NCBI RefSeq assembly: GCF_020073745.1 | Contig: NZ_JAIRAU010000044.1 | Coordinates: 124,001-188,000, forward strand | Origin: Nannocystis pusilla | GTDB taxonomy: Bacteria; Myxococcota_A; Polyangia; Nannocystales; Nannocystaceae | Length of the DNA: 64,000 nucleotides | Direction: 5' to 3' | Shown: positions 1 through 8,911 of the stretch, piece by piece | Numbering within the stretch: the first letter of the stretch is position 1 | Layout: each line of letters begins with the position of its first letter | Position numbers and translations under genes: made by a program | Notes under the pieces: generated by a model | What the model saw: the letters and a program-made list of their open reading frames with translations, nothing else | Told to the model about the DNA's origin: nothing | Database searches by the model: none

Positions 1-893
<893 letters not shown>

Positions 894-897
<4 letters not shown>

Positions 898-1505
898 TGT
901 TCTCCGCTGTTGCTCGGGCCCGGGAAGAACAGCGCGCGGGCGAGCTCCCGCGCGTGGTCGTCGTCGCCCCACAGGGCGGTCTTGAACTCGCGCGCCGAGG
1001 TGCGCAGCACCAGGTCGCTGGCGATCTGCAGGATGGCCGCGCGCACCGGCAGCCTGGGGCGGATCTCTCGCCGACCCTCGATGCGGGCGAACCGCTCGCA
1101 CAGGTCGAGCAGCGGCACGACCTGCTCGAGCAGGACGACGCGCCCGGGGCCCTGACCGTCGAGCAATTCCCACACGAGGATCCGCGCCAGCTCGGGGTGC
1201 TCCTCGAGGAAGCGGGTGTACGTGGCGATGATCGCGTCGAAGCGCTCGGAGAAGCTCGAGGGCTGCAACATCGCCTCGGTCAGCGCGGCGCCCAGGCGCT
1301 GGAAGGTGCGCCGCACGACCGCGTTGTAGAGCAGCTCCTTGGACGGGAAGTGATAGAGGAGCGACGGCCGGCGGATGCCCGCGGCGGCGGCGATGTCCTC
1401 GAGCCGCGCGGCGCGGAATCCGTGCTGCGAGAACACGGCGTCCGCGGCGTCGAGCAGGCGCTCGGGTGTGGCCGTGGTGACGCTCCCTGCCGCAGGTCGG
1501 CCCAT
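894..1505 (-). CDS. TetR/AcrR family transcriptional repressor
   Basis: 203 residues, the usual TetR length. Residues about 12-58 form the N-terminal helix-turn-helix, with the family signature of a Phe-rich helix 1 (AVFSQHGF) and a recognition helix region IRRPSLLYHFPSKELL. The rest is a helical ligand-binding domain that cannot be assigned to a ligand. It is the first gene of a two-gene unit with the diiron oxygenase, with an ATGA overlap. A perfect 8-2-8 palindrome sits 14 bases upstream of its start, between it and the divergent lipoprotein gene, so it probably represses itself, the oxygenase and possibly the divergent genes. Confidence 0.9.
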
Positions 1506-1518
1506 CGGCCGGAACCAT

Positions 1519-1536
1519 ATCTACTCCCGAGTAGAT
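1519..1536. promoter_or_regulatory. Likely TetR operator palindrome
   Basis: The sequence ATCTACTC-CC-GAGTAGAT is a perfect inverted repeat with eight-base arms and a two-base centre. It lies between the divergent TetR gene (start 1505) and the lipoprotein gene (start 1602) and is markedly AT-richer than its surroundings. Size, symmetry and place fit an operator of the adjacent TetR regulator; binding itself is inferred. Confidence 0.65.
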
Positions 1537-1601
1537 TTGCAAGCGTGCTTGTCGGGGCTGCTGTTCGCGATCACGCTTGCCGGCGAATCGGAGGAACGGC
1601 C

Positions 1602-2006
1602 ATGCGCGGAACGAGGATTCAGGCGCTCGCGGCGGTGCTGTCGGGCCTGCTGGCGGGCTGTGGCGACTCGGCGGCGAGCAAGAAGGCGGCCGAGGAGACG
1701 AAGGAGGCGCTCGACGCCGCGGGCAAGGCGGCCAAGGCGGCCGGCGAGAAGGTGCGGAGCGGGGCCGAGCGGGCCGTCGGCGTGATCGAGTCGGGGGCGA
1801 AGGTGGCCGGCGAGAAGATCGAGGACGGGGCCGAGGACGTGGCGGCGGCGGTCAAGCACGGGGCCGAGAAGGTCGAGGCAGGAGCCCGCGACGCGGTGGC
1901 GAAGGGCAAGGCCGAGCTGAACGAGATCAAGGAGGCCGCCGACGCGAAGGCAGAGGCCGCGCGGGCAGAGGCCGAGCGCAAGGCCGCGGAGGCCGAGAAG
2001 AAGTAG
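1602..2006 (+). CDS. Alanine-rich helical lipoprotein
   Basis: 134 residues starting at an ATG with GGAGGA seven bases upstream. A short signal peptide ends in the lipobox LLAGC, so it should be lipid-anchored. The mature part is almost entirely charged, Ala- and Gly-containing amphipathic helix with loose 11-residue periodicity (AGEKVRSGAER, AGEKIEDGAED, KHGAEKVEAGARD), like LEA-type or apolipoprotein-like helices, ending in a Lys/Glu/Ala run. Such proteins coat membranes or act as spacers; no specific role can be given. Its stop codon overlaps the GTG of the next gene, so both are likely co-expressed, divergently from the TetR gene. Confidence 0.75.
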   Translation: MRGTRIQALAAVLSGLLAGCGDSAASKKAAEETKEALDAAGKAAKAAGEKVRSGAERAVGVIESGAKVAGEKIEDGAEDVAAAVKHGAEKVEAGARDAVAKGKAELNEIKEAADAKAEAARAEAERKAAEAEKK

Positions 2007-2458
2007 TGGGACGGATCCGCAACTGGATCGCGGAGCTCCTGGCCCTCAACGGCACCCCGCAAGGGGTCGCCGGAGGGTTCGCGCTCGGGGTCGGCCTGTC
2101 GCTGATCCCGATCCCGTTCGCGGGCATGCTGCTCGCGCTGGCGCTGGCGCCGGTGCTCAAGCTCAACATCCCGGCGACGTACCTCGGCACGGCGGTGGTG
2201 AACCCGGTCACCGGCGTGGTGTTCTACGCTGGCGAGTTGTACCTGGGATTGTCGCTGATGGGCCGTCCGCTGCCGTCGTGGGCCGAGTTGACGGCGCTCG
2301 ACGCCCGCGGCTGGTGGGACATGTTCACGGGCATGCTCGGGCCGTTCGCGCTCGGCGCGGCGGTGATGATCCCGACGCTCGCGGGGCTCAGCTACGTGAT
2401 CGTGTATCTGGCCGTGCGCGCGTGGCGGGGCAGCCACGAGGCGGCCAAGGTCGACTGA
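2006..2458 (+). CDS. DUF2062 membrane protein
   Basis: 150 residues from a GTG that overlaps the TAG of the preceding lipoprotein gene (TAGTG). It matches the DUF2062 pattern: a short N-terminal helix, then GTPQGVAGGFALGVGLSLIP, a hydrophobic hairpin (FAGMLLALALAPVLKLN), the conserved NP turn (AVVNPVTGVVFYAGE), and a last membrane helix near the C-terminus. Family members are small inner-membrane proteins of unknown biochemical role, sometimes fused to glycosyltransferases. Overlap with the lipoprotein gene suggests both act at the envelope. The ribosome site for the GTG is weak, which fits translational coupling. Confidence 0.8.
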   Translation: MGRIRNWIAELLALNGTPQGVAGGFALGVGLSLIPIPFAGMLLALALAPVLKLNIPATYLGTAVVNPVTGVVFYAGELYLGLSLMGRPLPSWAELTALDARGWWDMFTGMLGPFALGAAVMIPTLAGLSYVIVYLAVRAWRGSHEAAKVD

Positions 2459-2845
2459 GGTCGCGAGGGGGAGCGCATCGGTATTTTGCATTGAGCCGCC
2501 CGCACCCTCGGGCCGCAAGGCCGAGAGCGGGCCACTGAAGCCGTGTTGCGATTCAGAAGGTGCTGCGGGCGCGGCGAACACGAGCGCGCGCGACGACGAG
2601 GAGCGCGCCGCGCTGGTGGCGGATCTGATCTGTCTCGAAGGCCAGGTTGACTGATTTTCGCGCGGCGCACCAGCGCGCCGCGCTGGCCCCGGCCGCGGGG
2701 CGCGAGCGGGCCGAGGTCGGGCCGGCGTGGGTGGAAGGGGGGCGCTGTCGCCGGTGGCTGGCGCGCCGCCGGTACTGGCTATCGTGTCGGGTCGCAGGCG
2801 CGGCCGTAGGGGCGCGCGGCTGCGAGCTGTTCCAAAGGACATATC
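2459..2845. other. 387-base intergenic stretch, no convincing gene
   Basis: Open frames here have no recognisable product and no good ribosome site. It contains one weak copy of the dispersed hairpin element (CTGTCT-CGAA-GGCCAG, 2630-2645) and a better copy at 2827-2842 just before the next gene. It presumably carries the promoter of the YcaC-like gene, but no clear -35/-10 pair is visible. Confidence 0.5.
2827..2842. repeat. Dispersed 16-nt hairpin element at a ribosome binding site
   Basis: CTGTTC-CAAA-GGACAT, a member of the 6-4-6 hairpin family. It ends three bases before the ATG of the YcaC-like gene, and its right arm AAGGAC doubles as the ribosome binding site, so folding of the hairpin in mRNA would mask translation start. 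The regulatory effect is inferred. Confidence 0.5.
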
Positions 2846-3481
2846 ATGCACACCGAACGCGCCACCCCCCACTACGGCCGCCTGTCCGCGACGGACGCGG
2901 CCCTCCTCCTCATCGACCACCAGTCGGGCCTGGCCTCGCTGGTCCGCGACCAGCGGCCGGAGGAATTCTGCAACAACCTGCTCGCGCTGGCCGACACCGC
3001 CAAGCTGATGAAGCTCCCGGTGGTCCTGACGACCAGCTTCGACACCGGCCCCAACGGACCGCTCTTGCCCGAGATCCGCGAGCGCTTCCCCAAGGCGCCG
3101 CTGATCCGCCGGCCAGGCGAGATCAACGCGTGGGATAACCCGAAATTCGTCGAGGCGGTCGAGAAGACCAAGCGCAAGCAGCTCATCCTCGCCGGGATCA
3201 CCACCGACGTGTGCGTCGCGTTCGTGGCCCTGTCGGCGCTGCAGGCCGGCTATCAGGTGTTCGTGGCGGTCGACGCCTCCGGCTCGATGAGCCACATGGC
3301 GACCCACACCGCGCTGGCCCGGGTCGCCCGCGCCGGCGCGGAGGTGGTGACGTGGTTCGTGGTCGTGTCGGAGCTGATGCGCGACTGGCGGAACGACAAG
3401 CCGGGGCTCACCAAGCTGATGCGCGAGCACGTGCCGACCTACAGCAACCTGATCGCCAGCCACGAGGCGAAGGCCAAGTGA
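2846..3481 (+). CDS. ycaC: YcaC-like isochorismatase-fold cysteine hydrolase
   Basis: 211 residues, close to the 208 of E. coli YcaC, and collinear with it: LSATDAALLLIDHQSGLASL near the N-terminus, TTSFDTGPNGPLLPE, RPGEINAWDN, and ITTDVCVAF with the catalytic Cys at 123; Asp24 in LLIDHQ is the partner acid. The C-terminal WFVVVSELMRDWRND is also typical. YcaC is a cysteine hydrolase of the isochorismatase superfamily whose natural substrate is not settled. The ATG has AAGGACA upstream inside a hairpin element. It stands alone and converges on the MglA-like gene across a strong hairpin terminator. Confidence 0.9.
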   Translation: MHTERATPHYGRLSATDAALLLIDHQSGLASLVRDQRPEEFCNNLLALADTAKLMKLPVVLTTSFDTGPNGPLLPEIRERFPKAPLIRRPGEINAWDNPKFVEAVEKTKRKQLILAGITTDVCVAFVALSALQAGYQVFVAVDASGSMSHMATHTALARVARAGAEVVTWFVVVSELMRDWRNDKPGLTKLMREHVPTYSNLIASHEAKAK

Positions 3482-3486
3482 GGCGC

Positions 3487-3515
3487 GTCCCGGGGGCACC
3501 TGTCCCCCGGGACAG
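3487..3515. terminator. Bidirectional hairpin terminator, also a member of the dispersed element family
   Basis: GTCCCGGGGG and CCCCCGGGAC (3487-3496, 3504-3513) form a perfect 10-bp stem with a seven-base loop, six bases after the YcaC-like stop and about ten before the stop of the convergent GTPase gene. The inner part reads CTGTCC-CCCG-GGACAG (3500-3515), matching the dispersed 16-nt hairpin family. There is no T-tract. Confidence 0.6.
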
Positions 3516-3524
3516 ACGGTCTGC

Positions 3525-4235
3525 TCAGCCGCGCGGCCAGCTGTCGGAGGCGCCGGCGATCGGGTAGCGATCGCCGCTGCCCTCGTACTCGGCTCGCAGC
3601 GGCTCGAGCAGGTCCCTGACGACGGTCCGCAGGGTGTCCATCACGCCGATGCCCTCGGTGGCGACGGCCTCGATCGTCGGCAGGGCGTTGGGGTTGATGG
3701 CCTCGTTGAGCGCGTCGAGGGTGGAGAGGATGATCGGCTGCGAATGCATCGACTCCGGCGGCGGCGCGGCGAACCCCTCGACCAGGTCGCGCTTGTTGTA
3801 CTGCAGCACCATCGGCATGACGGCGCTGTCGACCCCGACGTCGTCGAGCAAGGACAACAGGAGCTGCATCGACTCGATGTTCTCCTCGAACCGTACCAGC
3901 TCGCCGCCCTCCTCCTGGGTGTCGGCGACGAACACGACCGCGTCGACGCCCCTGAGCACGAGCCTGCGCGACACCGGGCTCAGCACCAGCCCCGGGACGG
4001 TGACCAGGTGGAGCCGCACGCGGTAGCGGCCGTCGAGCAGCGGCAAGGTGTCGGGCGCGAAGTCGAACGACAACATCGGCTCGAGGTCGCCCGCGATCTC
4101 GTCGAGCCGCCCCCGCAGCTCCGGCCGCGTCTTGCGGTGGATCGTGCGGATGTTCGTCGACTTGCCGGCCAGCGCAGGCCCGAAGTAGACGACCTTGACG
4201 CCGATCTCGCCGGCTTTGGTGTTGATGATGGACAC
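3525..4235 (-). CDS. MglA-like small Ras-family GTPase
   Basis: 236 residues from the GTG at 4235, chosen because MglA proteins begin with the same pattern (SIIN..AGEI.VKVVYFGP). The P-loop is GPALAGKS (residues 19-26), switch II region has TVPG instead of the Ras DxxG, as in MglA, and the base-recognition motif is NKRD. ADTQEE and EGIGVMDTLR are further MglA-type segments. MglA is the polarity and motility switch GTPase of myxobacteria and relatives; paralogues exist and this may be one of them, since no mglB partner is next to it. An in-frame ATG at 4406 would add 57 Pro/Ala/Arg-rich residues not seen in the family. Ribosome sites are weak for both starts. Confidence 0.85.
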   Translation of the reverse strand: MSIINTKAGEIGVKVVYFGPALAGKSTNIRTIHRKTRPELRGRLDEIAGDLEPMLSFDFAPDTLPLLDGRYRVRLHLVTVPGLVLSPVSRRLVLRGVDAVVFVADTQEEGGELVRFEENIESMQLLLSLLDDVGVDSAVMPMVLQYNKRDLVEGFAAPPPESMHSQPIILSTLDALNEAINPNALPTIEAVATEGIGVMDTLRTVVRDLLEPLRAEYEGSGDRYPIAGASDSWPRG

Positions 4236-4469
4236 CCTGGTAACCCGGAATTGTCCCGAATCCAGGCGATAGAAACAAGGGGCTGCGGACGACGGGCGCG
4301 CAGGCGGCGCCGTCCTGACACGAGGTCGGCCAGCGCGGACTTCCGCGGTGGCAGGATCCGGGCCGGCGATGGTCGACCCGGAGCGAGGCGCGAGGGTCGA
4401 CGACACACCATTGCTGCTGGCGTCATTGCCTGATCCGACTCGTCGCGGACACTCCGAGCATTCGCCGTC

Positions 4470-5111
4470 TCAGTGCGGATCGAGCCCGGCGAAGGCCGGC
4501 CAGATCGCCTCGTACCACGCGGCGTGACCGGCGGCGGACGGGTGGAAGCCGTCGGCCGCGAAGTACTCGGCGTGCTCGTCGAGGCGGGTGGCGCCGAACA
4601 GGTCGACGAGCGCGTAGCCGTGGTCGACCGCCAGCCGGCGGACGCGCTCGTTGTAGGCGACGATCCGTTCCTCGATCTGGGCGCGGGCGATCCCGAGGAA
4701 GCGCTCGGCGAGCGCCGCGGCTGGCGCATGGGACAGGTTGGGCAGGGTGCCGACGACGACCGGGCAGCGGGCGCGGTCGAGGCGGTCGGCGATCGCCTCG
4801 AGGTTGCGGCCGTAGTGCGAGGGCGTCACGCCGCGCCACAGATCGTTGCCGCCGATGAACAGCGAGCAGACGGTCGGTCGGGCGCCGAGAGCGGCGTCGA
4901 CCTGGTCGGCGCGCAAGGTCTCGGTGGTCGCGCCCTTGCGCGCGAGGTTCAACAGCCGCGCCGAGGCGTCGCGCTGCTGCAGGCGCGCGTACACGCGGTC
5001 GACGTAGCCCGCGCCGGCGGGTACGCCGAAGCCCGCGCCTGCCGAGTCTCCGAGGGCGACGTAATGGGTGGGCACGAAGCGCCAGGGTAGGTCCTCGCGG
5101 CGGCGGTGCAA
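4470..5111 (-). CDS. SGNH/GDSL-family hydrolase
   Basis: 213 residues with the SGNH blocks in order: the Ser nucleophile in ALGDSAGAG, the Asn block in SLFIGGNDLW, and the C-terminal Asp/His pair in ADGFHPSAAGH. These are esterases, lipases or lysophospholipases; no signal peptide is seen, so it is probably cytoplasmic. The start is uncertain: the ATG at 5111 adds a short basic leader, whereas the GTG at 5075 begins right before the first strand (VPTHYVALGDS). Neither has a clear ribosome site. It follows the LysR gene on the same strand but with 73 bases between, so co-transcription is possible but unproven. Confidence 0.85.
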   Translation of the reverse strand: MHRRREDLPWRFVPTHYVALGDSAGAGFGVPAGAGYVDRVYARLQQRDASARLLNLARKGATTETLRADQVDAALGARPTVCSLFIGGNDLWRGVTPSHYGRNLEAIADRLDRARCPVVVGTLPNLSHAPAAALAERFLGIARAQIEERIVAYNERVRRLAVDHGYALVDLFGATRLDEHAEYFAADGFHPSAAGHAAWYEAIWPAFAGLDPH

Positions 5112-5184
5112 GCGGCGCGGCGCCGCGACGCCGCGACGCCGCGGCCGGCGCGTGGCGGGGCGGGCGCGGGCGCGGCGGCGAGGG

Positions 5185-6126
5185 TCAGAGCTGCTTGCCG
5201 ATCGCGAGCAGCTGTTGGCGCAGCCACTGATGGGCGGGGTCGAGGTGGCGACGCTCGTGCCAGTAGAGGTGCATGGCGAACCGTGGGATCGCCAGCGGCG
5301 GCTCGTGGATCGTCAGCGGCAGGTGGGTGGCGAAGGCGCGGGCGACCCGCTCGGCGAGGGTGATCACGAGGTCGGAGCCGGCGATCGCGTACGGCGCGAC
5401 GAGGAAGTGCTGGACCATCAGCGCGACGCGGCGCGACAGGCCGCGCTCGGCGAGCAGGTCGTCGACGACGCCGCCGGGGATCCCCCGCGGGGCGATGAAG
5501 GCGTGCGGCAGGGCGACGAAGGTGGCGAGGTCGAGCTTCTTGCCGATCCGCGGGTGGTCCCGCCGGGCGACGCAGACGAAGCGCTCGCGGAACAGCCGGC
5601 GCTCGCGGAGGGCGGCGCCGACGTGCGGGCCGATCGGGTCGCCGCGAGGGAGGCTGCGGTCGGGAGCGACGAGGACGTCGAGCTCGTCGAGCCGCTCGAG
5701 CGGCCGTTCGAGGGGGAAGTCGCGCGCGACGAGGTCGACGTGCGGGGCGATCTCGGCGAGGCGCGCCAGCAATGGCGGCAGGAGGATGAACTGCGCGTAA
5801 TCGGCGAGCCCGAGCACGAACCTCCGCCGCGCGGTGGCCGGGTCGAACGCGGGCGGCGGGGCGAGCACGGTCCGCAACGAGGCCAGCGCGTCGGCGAGGC
5901 GCGGGGCGAGGGCCTCGGCCCGCGCGGTGGGCACGAGCGTCTGGCCGTCGCGCACGAGCAGCGGGTCGCCGAGCAGCCGCCGCAAGCGGGCGAGCGCGTG
6001 GCTGGTGGCCGAGGGCGACAGGCCGACCCGCCCGGCCGCGCGGGCGACGTGCCGCTCGGCGAGCAGCGCCTCGAGCACGACGAGCAGGTTGAGGTCGAGC
6101 GCGGCGAGGTTCGGTTCGTCGTGCAT
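5185..6126 (-). CDS. LysR-family transcriptional regulator
   Basis: 313 residues. The N-terminal winged helix-turn-helix begins with the family pattern ALDLNLLVVLEALL, followed by the recognition segment LSPSATSHALARLRRLLGDP. A periplasmic-binding-protein-like effector domain follows. The ATG at 6126 is preferred because the protein then begins MHDEPNLAALDLNLL like most LysR proteins; ATGs at 6135 and 6201 would run into the promoter region. It is divergent from the NmrA-like oxidoreductase gene 80 bases away, with an inverted repeat of LysR geometry between them, so that gene is the likely target. Confidence 0.88.
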   Translation of the reverse strand: MHDEPNLAALDLNLLVVLEALLAERHVARAAGRVGLSPSATSHALARLRRLLGDPLLVRDGQTLVPTARAEALAPRLADALASLRTVLAPPPAFDPATARRRFVLGLADYAQFILLPPLLARLAEIAPHVDLVARDFPLERPLERLDELDVLVAPDRSLPRGDPIGPHVGAALRERRLFRERFVCVARRDHPRIGKKLDLATFVALPHAFIAPRGIPGGVVDDLLAERGLSRRVALMVQHFLVAPYAIAGSDLVITLAERVARAFATHLPLTIHEPPLAIPRFAMHLYWHERRHLDPAHQWLRQQLLAIGKQL

Positions 6127-6131
6127 GCCAT

Positions 6132-6152
6132 GCATGACGCGAGTGTACATGC
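6132..6152. promoter_or_regulatory. Candidate LysR binding site
   Basis: GCATG-N11-CATGC is a perfect five-base inverted repeat whose 11-base spacing matches the T-N11-A rule of LysR sites. It lies just upstream of the preferred LysR start (6126) and 55 bases before the divergent oxidoreductase gene. Function is inferred from symmetry and place. Confidence 0.45.
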
Positions 6153-6206
6153 TGCACTGGGCGCATGTCGCGGCGGGCGTTAGCTTGAGCGGCGGAGGCA
6201 ACGAGC

Positions 6207-7091
6207 ATGTACGTCATCAGCGGAGTCACGGGTCACACGGGCAAGGTCGCGGCGGAGACGCTGCTCTCGCGGGGGGAGGCGGTCCGGGTCGTGGTGCGCG
6301 AGGCGGCGAAGGGGGCGGCGTGGGCGGCCCGCGGGGCCGAGGTGGCGGTCGCCGATCTCGGCGACGCAGAGGCGCTGGCGCGGGCGTTCGCCGGGGCGAA
6401 GGGCGCCTACGTGCTGCTGCCGCCGAACCTGGCGGCGCCGGACGTGTTCGGCTGGCAGGCGGGGCTGCTCGCGGCGTTCCGGGCGGCGGCGGAGGCGGCC
6501 GCGCTGCCGCACCTGGTGTTCCTGTCGTCGATCGGCGCGAGCCAGCCGTCCGGGACCGGGCCGATCGTCGGGGTCCACCGCGGCGAGCAGGCGCTGCGCG
6601 GGCTGTCGCGCACGCGGGCGACGTTCCTGCGCCCGGGGTACTTCCACGAGAACGTGGCGGCGTCGCTGGGCAGCCTCGCCGAGGGCAAGCTCGTGACGTT
6701 CTTCCCGCCCGAATTCCCGCTGCCCTCGGCGGCGACGCGCGACATCGGAGCCCTGGGGGCGACGCTGCTCCTCGAGGGTCCGACCGAGGACGGGGCGGTG
6801 GTCGAGCTCGGCTCGCCGGTGACGCCGAACGAGACCGCCGACGCGATCGGCCGGATCACCGGACGCCGGCCGGCGCTCGTCGCCCTGCCGGCGACGGAGC
6901 AGGCGGCGACGCTGCGCGGCCTCGGGGTGCCGCCGCCGGTCGCGGCGCTGTTCCAGGAGATGACGACGGGCTTCATCGCCGGGCGCATCGCCTGGGAGCC
7001 CGGACGGCGCCACGTGCCGTCGCAGACGTCGATCGAGGAGGTGCTGCGCGGGCTGCTGTCTCAAGCCGGCCCGCCGCGCGCGCAGTCGTAG
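6207..7091 (+). CDS. NmrA-like NAD(P)-binding oxidoreductase
   Basis: 294 residues beginning with the dinucleotide-binding motif GVTGHTG (residues 6-12) of atypical short-chain dehydrogenases in the NmrA / NAD(P)H-quinone oxidoreductase (QOR2-like) group. Further family features are the VVVREAAKG turn that picks NADP, LVFLSSIGA strand, and LRPGYFHEN. The ATG has GGAGG nine bases upstream. It is divergent from a LysR gene, a common pair in which the regulator senses an electrophile or quinone; that role is inferred. The adjacent small ABM-fold protein may belong to the same response. Confidence 0.85.
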   Translation: MYVISGVTGHTGKVAAETLLSRGEAVRVVVREAAKGAAWAARGAEVAVADLGDAEALARAFAGAKGAYVLLPPNLAAPDVFGWQAGLLAAFRAAAEAAALPHLVFLSSIGASQPSGTGPIVGVHRGEQALRGLSRTRATFLRPGYFHENVAASLGSLAEGKLVTFFPPEFPLPSAATRDIGALGATLLLEGPTEDGAVVELGSPVTPNETADAIGRITGRRPALVALPATEQAATLRGLGVPPPVAALFQEMTTGFIAGRIAWEPGRRHVPSQTSIEEVLRGLLSQAGPPRAQS

Positions 7092-7147
7092 CCCGATGCC
7101 CGGGCGCGGTGAGCGGCCGAGTGGCTCGCGGCGGCGATCCGCGCTAC

Positions 7148-7492
7148 ATGGGCGTCGTCATGTTCGCCGTCATCTACCGCTGGAAGCTGATCCCCGGGCG
7201 CGAGCAACAATTCGAGGAGGGCTGGCGCGCCGGCACCCGGGCGATCGCGGAGGAGTTCGGCGGCTGGGGCTCACGGCTGCACCGCGGCGAGGACGGCGTG
7301 GTCGTCGCGTACGCGCAGTGGCCCGATCGCGCCACGTGGGAACGTGCGATGCAGTCGCGGATGCACCACTCCGACGACGAGGCCCGCGCCAAGTATCGCG
7401 GCGCGTTCGAGCCCGACAGCTTCGAGACCCTGTTCGCCGGCGAGGTGACGGCCGACCTGCTCGAGCTCCGCCGCGCCGGCAGCGACGCGTGA
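7148..7492 (+). CDS. Antibiotic-biosynthesis-monooxygenase (ABM) fold protein
   Basis: 114 residues. The sequence MFAVIYRWKLIPGREQQFEEGWR at the start, with a paired C-terminal half, gives the ferredoxin-like alpha/beta barrel of small ABM-domain proteins, and VVAYAQWPDRATWE is the typical second strand-helix. Family members are cofactor-less oxygenases or stress-related small enzymes. Two ATGs are possible (7148 and 7160); neither has a strong ribosome site. It lies 56 bases behind the NmrA-like gene on the same strand, so it may be read from the same LysR-controlled promoter. Confidence 0.75.
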   Translation: MGVVMFAVIYRWKLIPGREQQFEEGWRAGTRAIAEEFGGWGSRLHRGEDGVVVAYAQWPDRATWERAMQSRMHHSDDEARAKYRGAFEPDSFETLFAGEVTADLLELRRAGSDA

Positions 7493-7551
7493 GCCGAGCG
7501 CGGCGGGACGCAGTTGTTCGCGGCGAGGGCGAGCGGTAAGGTGCTTCGCGC

Positions 7552-8025
7552 ATGACGACGCAGGGACAGGTCAAGGATCTCATCTGCCAGTTGCTCAGCC
7601 TCTTCCAGCAGCTCGATGCTCTTTTTGCCGGTGCACGCAACGGCTTCGCCGGCCTGACGGACCGCGTGGTGGCGTCCGCCGGAGTATTGGGGGCCCTGAC
7701 GGACAACGGCTTCTCGACGGCCCTGGGCCCGCCTACTTTCATGAATGTCGGATCGGCGGGCTCATCGGGTTATGTTCTGATCGATGACATCGATGAAGCG
7801 TCGTACATCGGGGTCGTCAAGGCGAACTACGGCGAGGGGTTGCAGGGGATCTACTTGTTCCGCAGCGGGACCATCACGATAGGCCCGGACGGGAGGGCGA
7901 TTCCCGAGCCCGTTCTCGGGCAGAATATCGTTGGAGCGAGCTTGAGCGCGATCGTTGCTGCATGGGGCGAAGCGGTTGATTCCGACCCCAGAGCGCAGCT
8001 CCTGATGGTGATCGCCCCGTCCTGA
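7552..8025 (+). CDS. Hypothetical protein, unrecognised
   Basis: 157 residues, no family recognised. The N-terminal third is helical (QVKDLICQLLSLFQQLDALF), and the rest looks like a small alpha/beta domain with segments SSGYVLIDDIDEASYIGVVK and GIYLFRSGTITIGPDG. There is no signal peptide or membrane helix. Its GC content is lower than that of its neighbours, which may mark later arrival. It stands alone, convergent with the lipoyl-domain gene. The codon pattern supports a real gene; function is open. Confidence 0.6.
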   Translation: MTTQGQVKDLICQLLSLFQQLDALFAGARNGFAGLTDRVVASAGVLGALTDNGFSTALGPPTFMNVGSAGSSGYVLIDDIDEASYIGVVKANYGEGLQGIYLFRSGTITIGPDGRAIPEPVLGQNIVGASLSAIVAAWGEAVDSDPRAQLLMVIAPS

Positions 8026-8059
8026 GGCTGGCGCCGACTGCCGCGCGTGCGAGGCCGTA

Positions 8060-8911
8060 TCACACCACGCCGATCTGCTCCGCGAGCACGTGTGAGAAGC
8101 GCAGCAGCGGGCCGAGCGTGACAGTGGGGTCGGCGGTGATCGCCAGCGTCGAGATCGTTCGCACCGCGAGGGCGGCGTCGACGACGGCGGGCTGCGGCGT
8201 CGGCGGGCCGGCGAAGATCGTCAGCCCGGCGCGCAGGCGCGGGCCCGGCAGCACGAGCGGCGGCGCGGGCGGCTCGATGCGGACCAACTGCAGGGTCGCG
8301 TGGGCCGCGTCGCCGTCGCGCAGCCGCGTCCCGCTGCGGAGCGCGGCGAGGAGCTGCTCCGGCGAGGCGTCGGGGCGGACGTCGAGCTGCACCCAGCGCA
8401 CGCCGTCGGCCTGGACGTCGCCGCAGGCGATCCGCAGGCCCGGCTCCGCGAGGAATTCGGCGAGCGCACGCTCGAGCAGCGTGGGCGTGGCCGTGAGGGC
8501 GCGCAGGGTGGCGACGCACAGCAGCGCCATCTCGGCGGCAGGCACCTCGGCCGGGTCGTCGGCGAGTCGGCGGGCGCGGGCGAGCAGGTGCTCGACGTCG
8601 CAGGGCTGCTGCACGCCGGTATGGGCGGGGAAGCGGGGGGCGTCGGGCGCGGGCGTCGGGAGCGGCCACAGCTCGTAGAGCGGCGCGTCCACTGGCAGTT
8701 CGTCGTCGTCGGCGGCGAACAGCCGCCCGACCACGCCGGCGCGGGGGACGGTCAGCTCGGCGACGACCTTGCCGATGTCGACCTCGAGGATGGGCTCGTC
8801 CGCCTTGACGACGTCGCCGGTGCGACGGAGGAAGCGGACCCGCCCCGAAGCGTCCTGGTCGAGCGCGGGCAAGCGGACGAGCAGCGGTCGGTCCTCAGGG
8901 TCCTGCGTCAT
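8060..8911 (-). CDS. Lipoyl-domain protein with degenerate E2-type acyltransferase domain
   Basis: 283 residues. Residues about 10-85 form a biotinyl/lipoyl domain: RFLRRTGDVVKADEPILEVD is the usual first half and IGKVVAEL holds the lysine that is lipoylated in TDKV-type hairpins. A Pro/Ala linker follows, then a shrunken region resembling the catalytic domain of 2-oxoacid dehydrogenase E2. The E2 HxxxDG motif is absent: the matching segment reads ITADPTVTLGPLLRF, so catalysis is unlikely. The start overlaps the end of the TPR-sirtuin gene by 17 bases, so the two are made together. It could be a lipoyl carrier or decoy; this is inferred. Confidence 0.7.
   Translation of the reverse strand: MTQDPEDRPLLVRLPALDQDASGRVRFLRRTGDVVKADEPILEVDIGKVVAELTVPRAGVVGRLFAADDDELPVDAPLYELWPLPTPAPDAPRFPAHTGVQQPCDVEHLLARARRLADDPAEVPAAEMALLCVATLRALTATPTLLERALAEFLAEPGLRIACGDVQADGVRWVQLDVRPDASPEQLLAALRSGTRLRDGDAAHATLQLVRIEPPAPPLVLPGPRLRAGLTIFAGPPTPQPAVVDAALAVRTISTLAITADPTVTLGPLLRFSHVLAEQIGVV

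Noticed and set aside
1619..3499. 626-residue open frame on the minus strand
   Set aside because: Covers three plus-strand genes with clear families; no motif of its own.
7552..8025. Phage or toxin protein
   Set aside because: Lower GC alone is not enough, and no motif or neighbour supports it; left as hypothetical.
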